DNA from: Vogesella mureinivorans | GTDB lineage: Bacteria; Pseudomonadota; Gammaproteobacteria; Burkholderiales; Chromobacteriaceae | Reading direction: 5' to 3' | DNA length: 64,000 nt | NCBI RefSeq assembly: GCF_007644035.1 | Contig: NZ_VMTV02000003.1 | Location: forward strand, 1-64,000 | Shown here: positions 58,383 through 64,000 of the stretch, one piece after another | Layout of the letters: each line of letters opens with the position of its first letter | How positions within the stretch are numbered: the first letter of the stretch is position 1 | Made by a program: the position numbers and the translations under genes | Notes under the pieces: model-generated | Database searches by the model: none | Told to the model about the DNA's origin: nothing | The model's input: the letters and a program-made list of their open reading frames with translations, nothing else

Positions 58383-59680
58383 AAAAACTGCTGTGCCTGA
58401 CCCTGCTGGCAGGGGCCGTGAACGCGGCCCCTGCCAGCAAGCCGCTGGATCCTGCTGCCCCGCAGCAGGATCTGCAAAGCGTGCGCAAAGCCATTACCAC
58501 CCTGCAGCAAGACATTGCGCAGAAAGAAGCCGCACGCCAGCAAACCGCCAGCGCCATTGCCCAGTCCGAAGAAGCCCTGGAAGCCACCCACGAGGCCCTG
58601 AATGCGCTGGAGCAAAAACAGGGCAACTCCAGCAGCCAGCTGGAGCAGTACCAGGCCGAGCTGTTGGGCATCCGCATGAAAGTGGCCGAAACGCGCCAGC
58701 GCGTGGGCAAGCTGCTGGCCAGCACCTACAAACGCGGCCAGCACGACGCCATGAACCTGATGCTGAACCAGGGCGACCCGAACCAGGCCAGCCGCGACCT
58801 GACCTACTACACCCATATTTCGCGCGCGCAGCAGGAACTGATTGCCAAGCTGCGCGACCAAGAAATTCAGCTGCAGGCGATTACCGAGCGCCTGGAAGAC
58901 GAGCTGGTACGCCTGGGCCGCATGTCGGCCGAAAAGGTGCAGCAAAAGCGCCGCATCGAAGCCGCCAAGAACCAGCGCCAGGTGCAGGTCAGCCAGCTGG
59001 ACGCCAGTATCCGCACCCAGCAAAACCGCCTGCAGCAGCTGAAAGAAGACGAAAAACAACTGACGGTGCTGATTGCGCGCATTAATGCCGAAATCGAACG
59101 GCGCCGTCAGGAAGCCATCAAGAAAGCCGCCGCAGCCAAAAAGGCACGCCAAGAAGCGGCCAGGTTGGCCGCAGAAAAACGCCGCCAGCAGGTAGCCGAA
59201 GCCAAGAAGCAAGGCAAGAAACCGCCGCCAGAGCCCAAGCAGCCCGCCGTGGAGCGGGTAGATGAGGTGGTGGACGGTAGCGCATCCGGCCGCGCCTTCA
59301 AGAGCCTGCAAGGGCGCATGAAGCTGCCGGTATCGGGCGAAATCGCTGGCCGCTTTGGTGCCGCACGTGGCGAAGGCAATAGCTGGAAAGGCCTGTATAT
59401 CCGCACCGCGCCGGGCACCCCGGTGCGCGTTGTTGCCGATGGCACAGTAGTCTATGCTGACTGGCTGCGCGGCTTTGGCAACGCCATGATTATCGACCAC
59501 GGTGGCAACTACCTCACCGTGTATACCGGCTTCTCGGCCATGGCCCGTGGTAACGGCGCCGGCGTGAAGGCGGGTGACGTACTGGGTACCAGCGGCACGA
59601 TGGAAAGCGGCGAAACCGGCCTTTACTTCGAGCTGCGCTATCTGGGCAGACCCATCAATCCACAATCCTGGGCCCGCTAG
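58379..59680 (+). CDS. envC: Murein hydrolase activator EnvC
   Basis: 433 residues from GTG 58379. Signal peptide (KKLLCLTLLAGAVNAAPA), long coiled coil (about 28-250), a basic Ala/Lys/Arg-rich linker (about 245-285), and a C-terminal LytM domain (about 315-433). The zinc-binding His residues of active LytM enzymes are missing (WKGLYI, GLYFELRY), as in E. coli EnvC, which activates amidases rather than cutting peptidoglycan. Periplasmic cell-division role is expected. The 10-mer at 59164-59173 is read as Leu-Ala-Ala. Confidence 0.93.
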   Translation: MKKLLCLTLLAGAVNAAPASKPLDPAAPQQDLQSVRKAITTLQQDIAQKEAARQQTASAIAQSEEALEATHEALNALEQKQGNSSSQLEQYQAELLGIRMKVAETRQRVGKLLASTYKRGQHDAMNLMLNQGDPNQASRDLTYYTHISRAQQELIAKLRDQEIQLQAITERLEDELVRLGRMSAEKVQQKRRIEAAKNQRQVQVSQLDASIRTQQNRLQQLKEDEKQLTVLIARINAEIERRRQEAIKKAAAAKKARQEAARLAAEKRRQQVAEAKKQGKKPPPEPKQPAVERVDEVVDGSASGRAFKSLQGRMKLPVSGEIAGRFGAARGEGNSWKGLYIRTAPGTPVRVVADGTVVYADWLRGFGNAMIIDHGGNYLTVYTGFSAMARGNGAGVKAGDVLGTSGTMESGETGLYFELRYLGRPINPQSWAR

Positions 59681-59700
59681 GCCAGACGAGACACTGGACC

Positions 59701-61089
59701 ATGACCACACTACGTACACGCAAGATTGCCCTGCTCACCACCGGTGCACTGCTAGGCGGCGCGCTCACCCTCAGCGTGCAAGCTTTTGCCGACAAAAGCG
59801 ACAGTGTGCTGCCGCTGAACGAGATGCGTACCTTCGTCGAAGTTTTCGGCCGCATCAAGCAGGACTACGTTGAGCCGGTAGAAGACAAAAAGCTGATCAA
59901 CGAAGCCATCAAGGGCATGCTGTCCGGCCTGGACCCGCACTCCGACTACTTTGATCCGCAGGCCTTCAAGGAATTCCGCGAAGGCACGCAGGGCGAGTTT
60001 GGCGGCCTGGGTATCGAGATCGGCGCCGAAGACGGCCTGGTAAAAGTGGTCGCCCCCATCGAAGACACACCGGCACAGAAAGCCGGCATCAAGAGTGGTG
60101 ACCTGATCGTCAAAATCGACGACACCCCGGTACGCGGCCTGTCGCTGAATGATGCGGTAAAACGCATGCGCGGCAAGCCGGGCACCAAAGTCACCCTCAC
60201 CATTGCCCGCAAGACCGAGTCCAAACCACTGGTGTTCACCCTGACCCGTGCCGTGATCCAGACCAAGAGCGTGAAATCGCGCCTGCTGGAGCCTGGCTTT
60301 GGCTATGTGCGGGTGGCCCAGTTCCAGGAACACACGGTAGAGAACTTCGCCCAGGCACTAGGCAACCTGTACAAGGAAAACAAGACGCCGCTCAAGGGCA
60401 TCGTGCTGGACCTGCGTGACGACCCGGGTGGTCTGCTGAACGGCGCGGTCGGCGTATCTACCGCCTTCCTGCCCAAAGACGCGCTGGTGGTGTACACCGA
60501 AGGCCGCGTCGCCGATGCGCAAATGCGCCTGTACGCCAACAGCAAGCACTACATGCGTGGCAATGCAGCCGACTACTACGCCAAAGCCCCGGCCGAGCTG
60601 AAAACCGTACCGCTGGTGGTACTGGTGAACGGCGGCTCGGCGTCGGCTTCCGAAATCGTGGCGGGCGCGCTGCAAGACCACAAGCGCGCGCTGATCGTGG
60701 GCACGCAGACCTTTGGCAAAGGTTCGGTGCAGTCGGTACTGCCCTTGTCCAATGAAGGCGGTATCAAGCTCACCACGGCGCGTTACTTCACGCCAAGTGG
60801 CCGCTCCATTCAGGCCAAAGGCATTACACCGGACATCATTGCCGAAGATGGCAGCGAAGCCAGCAGCCTGCGCATCCGCGAAGCCGATCTGGAAAAACAC
60901 CTGAGCAACCCGGCAGGTGAAGACGCCGCCCCGGCCGCCAAACCTGCTGCCGGCAAGCCTGCCACGCCGGCGGCCAAAGCGGCAGCCAAAGCAGCAGACG
61001 ACGACAGCAAACCGGTTGACACCCAGCTCAATCAAGCCTTGAATGTCTTGAAAGTACAGCAAATCCTGCTGAAAAAAGCGGGTAACTAG
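59701..61089 (+). CDS. ctpA: C-terminal processing protease (S41 family)
   Basis: 462 residues. N-terminal signal peptide (IALLTTGALLGGALTLSVQA), PDZ domain (about 100-180; EFGGLGIEIG), and peptidase core with the Ser/Lys dyad in GGSASASEIV (about 311-320) and FGKGSVQ (Lys340). Ala/Pro/Lys-rich tail about 405-435. Cleaves periplasmic proteins from the C-terminus. Third gene after gpmI and envC. Confidence 0.95.
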   Translation: MTTLRTRKIALLTTGALLGGALTLSVQAFADKSDSVLPLNEMRTFVEVFGRIKQDYVEPVEDKKLINEAIKGMLSGLDPHSDYFDPQAFKEFREGTQGEFGGLGIEIGAEDGLVKVVAPIEDTPAQKAGIKSGDLIVKIDDTPVRGLSLNDAVKRMRGKPGTKVTLTIARKTESKPLVFTLTRAVIQTKSVKSRLLEPGFGYVRVAQFQEHTVENFAQALGNLYKENKTPLKGIVLDLRDDPGGLLNGAVGVSTAFLPKDALVVYTEGRVADAQMRLYANSKHYMRGNAADYYAKAPAELKTVPLVVLVNGGSASASEIVAGALQDHKRALIVGTQTFGKGSVQSVLPLSNEGGIKLTTARYFTPSGRSIQAKGITPDIIAEDGSEASSLRIREADLEKHLSNPAGEDAAPAAKPAAGKPATPAAKAAAKAADDDSKPVDTQLNQALNVLKVQQILLKKAGN

Positions 61090-61095
61090 CGGGCA

Positions 61096-61129
61096 TGCAT
61101 GGCGTGCCCTAGCGGGGGTACGCCATGCA
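61096..61129 (+). promoter_or_regulatory. Inverted repeat covering the start codon of the 61125 gene
   Basis: Perfect 10-bp arms TGCATGGCGT (61096-61105) and ACGCCATGCA (61120-61129), 14-nt loop. The loop holds the G-run that would be the ribosome site and the right arm holds the ATG at 61125. It could restrict translation or mark the ctpA transcript end. Confidence 0.6.
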
Positions 61130-61514
61130 CACCAGCGACCATTTCAAATGCCGTACCCTGCGGCTGGCCAACCCGGCGCATACCCACCGCGCCGCGGCCC
61201 TGCTGGCTGACACCTTCGGCATCCGCACCCGGGCCTCGCCGCAAGATGGCCAGCTCACCCTGCTGTACACCCTGCCGCAGCACTCGCTGCTACAGATGGT
61301 TCACCATCTGGAACAAGCCGGCATCACGCTAGCCCGCCACCCCATCCACCGCCTGCAGTGCCAGCTAGCTTGCTACTGCGAACAAGTGCAGCTGGATAAC
61401 CTGCAGTGCCCACCCCACGCCACCAAAGGGCGCGAAGCTTTTTCGCATATCTACCAGCAGCACCCGCATGGCGACTGCGATGACACCCCCGAAGAGCTGC
61501 GGCTGGAAAAATAG
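61125..61514 (+). CDS. Hypothetical protein
   Basis: 129 residues (MHTSDHFKCRTLRLANPAHTH), rich in His and Cys, with a HLQ/CQLACYCEQVQ segment and an acidic tail (HGDCDDTPEELRLEK). The first 75 residues have the length and alternation of a ferredoxin-like (HMA-like) fold, but without a CxxC. No known family recognised. It lies 35 bp after ctpA and is followed by a 10-mer copy (61518-61527). Confidence 0.6.
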   Translation: MHTSDHFKCRTLRLANPAHTHRAAALLADTFGIRTRASPQDGQLTLLYTLPQHSLLQMVHHLEQAGITLARHPIHRLQCQLACYCEQVQLDNLQCPPHATKGREAFSHIYQQHPHGDCDDTPEELRLEK

Positions 61515-61616
61515 CCCTGCGGCCAACCTTGGCAGCGTGTAACACGGCCGCCATATCAGCCTGCCGGCATTCCTGCTAATCTTGCGCTTTTCCGGCCTCT
61601 GCTGTTGGAGCTGTGC

Positions 61617-62930
61617 ATGCTGCATCCCGATTTTGTGTTGGCTTTCCGTGAAGCTGCACCTTACATCAACAATTTTCGCGGCAAGACTTTTGTTATTGCC
61701 ATCAATGGCGAATGCCTGGCTCGCGGTAACCTGTACGGCCTGGCGCAAGACATCAACCTGCTGGTCAGCCTGGGGGTACGCATTGTGCTGGTGCACGGCG
61801 CCCGCCCGCAGATCGAAGAGCAGCTGCGCCTGCGTGGCACCCCGCGCCAGTTTCACCACGGCCGCCGCGTAACCGACGCGCTGACCATGGAAGCGGTCAA
61901 GTCCGCCGTAGGCGGCCTGCGCCACGACCTGGAAGCCTTCATGTCCATGGGCATGCCCAATTCCCCCATGCACGGCGCCTGCCTGCGGGTGGCCGGCGGC
62001 AACTTTGTCACCGCCCAGCCGCTGGGTGTGATCGATGGCGTAGACATGCAGTTCAGCGGCCGCGTGCGCAAGATCGACACCGCCGCCATCAATAAGCGAC
62101 TGGACCTGGGCGAGCTGGTATTGATGTCGCTGATCGGCTACTCGCCCACAGGCGAAGCCTTCAACATGACCATGGAAGAAGTGGCCTGCCAGACCGCTAT
62201 CGAGCTGAAAGCCGAAAAGCTTATCTTCATGGTACAGAGCGATGGTCTGGTGGATGCCGACGGCGTGCTGCACAGCGCCATTGCCGCCGAGCAGGCCGAG
62301 GCGATTCTCCAGCGCGGCATCGATAGCGAAGAAGTACGCATCAGCCTGCCCTTCGCCATCCGCGCCACGCGCGAAGGCGTGGTGCGCTCGCACCTGGTCA
62401 GCCACAACGAAGACGGCGCGCTGCTGGTGGAGCTGTTCACCGACTTTGGCACCGGCACCATGATTGCCCGCGACTCGCTGGTAAAAGTACGCGAAGCCAG
62501 CATCGAAGACGTGGGCGATATCCTGGCGCTGATCCGCCCGCTGCAGGAGCAAGGCATTCTGATCAAGCGCAGCCGCGAGCACCTGGAAATGCAGATACGC
62601 CAGTACGCGGTACTGGAGCACGACGAGCGTATTTACGGCTGCGTGGCCATGCTGCCGTTTCACGAAGACGGCATGGCCGAGCTGGCCTGCCTGGCCATCA
62701 GCCAAGAGCGCCGCAATGCCGGTTTTGGCGACCGCCTGCTGAAATATGTCGAAGAGCAAGCCCGGCTGTGCGGCCTGAAAAAACTCTTCATCCTCACCAC
62801 CCAGACCGCGCACTGGTTTGCCGAACGCGGCTTCCAGCCTGCTACAGTAGAAAGCCTGCCCGCCGTGCGGCGCGAGCTGTACAACCACAACCGCCGCTCG
62901 AAAGTGCTGATCAAGCCACTGACCCCTTGA
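61617..62930 (+). CDS. argA: N-acetylglutamate synthase
   Basis: 437 residues from ATG 61617, preceded by GGAG at good spacing; a TTG at 61605 is less likely. Amino-acid-kinase-like domain about 20-280 (regulatory arginine site) and GNAT acetyltransferase about 290-437 (LAISQERRNAGFGDRLL, TTQTAHWFAERGF). First step of arginine synthesis from glutamate and acetyl-CoA. Confidence 0.95.
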   Translation: MLHPDFVLAFREAAPYINNFRGKTFVIAINGECLARGNLYGLAQDINLLVSLGVRIVLVHGARPQIEEQLRLRGTPRQFHHGRRVTDALTMEAVKSAVGGLRHDLEAFMSMGMPNSPMHGACLRVAGGNFVTAQPLGVIDGVDMQFSGRVRKIDTAAINKRLDLGELVLMSLIGYSPTGEAFNMTMEEVACQTAIELKAEKLIFMVQSDGLVDADGVLHSAIAAEQAEAILQRGIDSEEVRISLPFAIRATREGVVRSHLVSHNEDGALLVELFTDFGTGTMIARDSLVKVREASIEDVGDILALIRPLQEQGILIKRSREHLEMQIRQYAVLEHDERIYGCVAMLPFHEDGMAELACLAISQERRNAGFGDRLLKYVEEQARLCGLKKLFILTTQTAHWFAERGFQPATVESLPAVRRELYNHNRRSKVLIKPLTP

Positions 62931-63028
62931 TCTGGCGCAGCATCCACACTGCGCGCACGGTTGGTTACCCGTCATCTCTGTGACACAATTACTGGCTATC
63001 GTGTCTCAACTATTGCAAGGAATGCATC

Positions 63029-63298
63029 ATGGCAAGAATGGTTAACTGCGTTAAGCTCGGTCGCGAAGCCGAAGGTATGGATTTTCCGCCGCTGCCCGGC
63101 GCCCTGGGTCAGCGCGTTTTCGCCGACGTATCCAAAGAAGCCTGGCAAGGCTGGCTGCGTTACCAGACCATGCTGATCAACGAAAACCGCCTGAGCCTGG
63201 CTGATGCGCGCGCCCGCCAGTATCTGGCCGCTCAGCTGGAAGCCTATTTCTACGGCCAGGGAGCCGACCAGGTTGCCGGCTTTACCCCCCAGCCGTAA
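63029..63298 (+). CDS. yggX: Fe(2+)-trafficking protein YggX
   Basis: 89 residues ([21 protein letters not shown], then [15 protein letters not shown]). Conserved single Cys7 and full family length. Supports iron-sulfur cluster repair and oxidative stress resistance. Followed by an intrinsic terminator. Confidence 0.96.
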   Translation: MARMVNCVKLGREAEGMDFPPLPGALGQRVFADVSKEAWQGWLRYQTMLINENRLSLADARARQYLAAQLEAYFYGQGADQVAGFTPQP

Positions 63299-63304
63299 CA
63301 GGAC

Positions 63305-63328
63305 AGCCCTCTGACGAGGGCTTTTTTT
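63305..63328 (+). terminator. Terminator of yggX
   Basis: AGCCCTC, 4-nt loop, GAGGGCT, seven T. Confidence 0.92.
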
Positions 63329-63358
63329 GCCTCACCCTTTATCAAAGAAGCATTAATC

Positions 63359-64000
63359 ATGTCCATGCCACACGACAATCTGCTAAACCGCGAGCTGGGT
63401 TTGCTCGAATTCAACCGCCGCGTCATGGCGCAGGCTGAAGAAGAATACCTGCCCATTCTGGAGCGGTTGAAGTACCTGTGCATCGTTTCGTCCAATATGG
63501 ACGAGTTCTACGAAGTACGCGTGGCCTGGCTGAAAGATGCAGCACAAACCACCCCGGACCGCATTCTGGCCGACGGCAGCACCCCCGCCGAAGCACTGAA
63601 CAAAATATCGGCCGCGGCACACGAGGTGGTACGCGAACAATACCGCCTGCTGCGCGAGGAAATCTTCCCCGCACTGCGCGCCGACAATATCATTTTCCTG
63701 CGCCGTAACGAGTGGGACGCCGCGCAAAAAGCGTGGATCAGCGACTATTTCTTCCGCGAGCTGATGCCTATCCTCACCCCGATCGGCCTGGACCCGTCGC
63801 ACCCCTTCCCGCGCCTGCTCAACAAGAGCCTGAACTTTATCGTGGAGCTGGAAGGCGCCGACGCCTTTGGCCGCGAATCCGGCATTGCCATCGTACAAGC
63901 CCCGCGCATCCTGCCGCGCGTCATCAAGCTGCCGGCAGAGTTGGCCGCAGACGGTGCCGATACCTTTGTGTTCCTGTCGTCCATCCTGCACTCCCACGTG
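63359..64000 (+). CDS. ppk1: Polyphosphate kinase 1, N-terminal part
   Basis: 213 residues to the window edge. LLNRELGLLEFNRRVMAQAEE and FLCIVSSNMDEFYEVRVA-like region (here YLCIVSSNMDEFYEVRV), then ILTPIGLDPSHPFPRLLNKSLNF, are the PPK1 N and head domains. The catalytic His region lies beyond the window. Makes polyphosphate from ATP. ATG 63359 follows AAAGAAG. A 10-mer copy is at 63940-63949. Confidence 0.95.
   Translation, partial: MSMPHDNLLNRELGLLEFNRRVMAQAEEEYLPILERLKYLCIVSSNMDEFYEVRVAWLKDAAQTTPDRILADGSTPAEALNKISAAAHEVVREQYRLLREEIFPALRADNIIFLRRNEWDAAQKAWISDYFFRELMPILTPIGLDPSHPFPRLLNKSLNFIVELEGADAFGRESGIAIVQAPRILPRVIKLPAELAADGADTFVFLSSILHSHV

Overview
The window looks like chromosomal DNA of a motile, high-G+C (about 61%, estimated by eye) betaproteobacterium of the order Neisseriales, probably Chromobacteriaceae (Vogesella/Chromobacterium/Aquitalea type). 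Evidence: a Neisseriales-style TCA gene block, an exbBD-lpxK-kdsB-adk operon, a TfoX_C-TadA fusion, a flhBAF-flhG-fliA flagellar cluster, and betaproteobacterial protein signatures throughout. Genus is inference.

Layout. 0-2.8 kb: a CadR/PbrR-type MerR regulator divergent from a truncated metal-transport gene with an Asp-His repeat tail, a probable small RNA, a LysR regulator and a periplasmic binding-like protein. 2.8-17.9 kb: a TCA block transcribed leftward (sdhC-D-A-B-E, gltA, sucA-B, lpd, sucC-D), followed by a GntR regulator and a divergent mdh. 17.9-20.6 kb: prfB (with programmed frameshift) and lysS. 20.6-24.1 kb: an accessory island with two inverted integron-integrase remnants facing each other, two gene cassettes with attC-like sites, an IS5-family remnant, a REP-like repeat in three copies and cassette-like orphan genes. 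24.4-35.9 kb: membrane protein, a FabMG-like protein, a GGDEF/EAL protein, MTA/SAH deaminase, ubiG, tadA, an L,D-transpeptidase, a candidate 6S RNA, a GntR regulator, folA and thyA. 36-43.2 kb: flhB, flhA, flhF, flhG-like, fliA and motC. 43.2-50.7 kb: two exonuclease-type genes, htpG and a histidine kinase/HD-GYP pair. 50.8-54.4 kb: adk, kdsB, Trm112-like, lpxK, exbD, exbB. 54.5-64 kb: a DnaA-box cluster, xseA, a DUF4442 protein, gpmI, envC, ctpA, an unknown gene, argA, yggX and the start of ppk1.

The most striking signal is not a gene. A 10-mer, GTTGGCCGCA (often extended to AAGGTTGGCCGCA), occurs 37 times exactly on the two strands in 64 kb (18 plus, 19 minus), against roughly 0.2 expected from base composition. 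It lies in intergenic regions, where inverted pairs form terminator-like hairpins, and inside genes in all three reading frames. This is the behaviour of a DNA uptake sequence (DUS/USS), but the motif lacks the CTG core of the neisserial DUS dialects known to me. I propose it as a candidate uptake-signal or other genome-wide signature sequence of this lineage.
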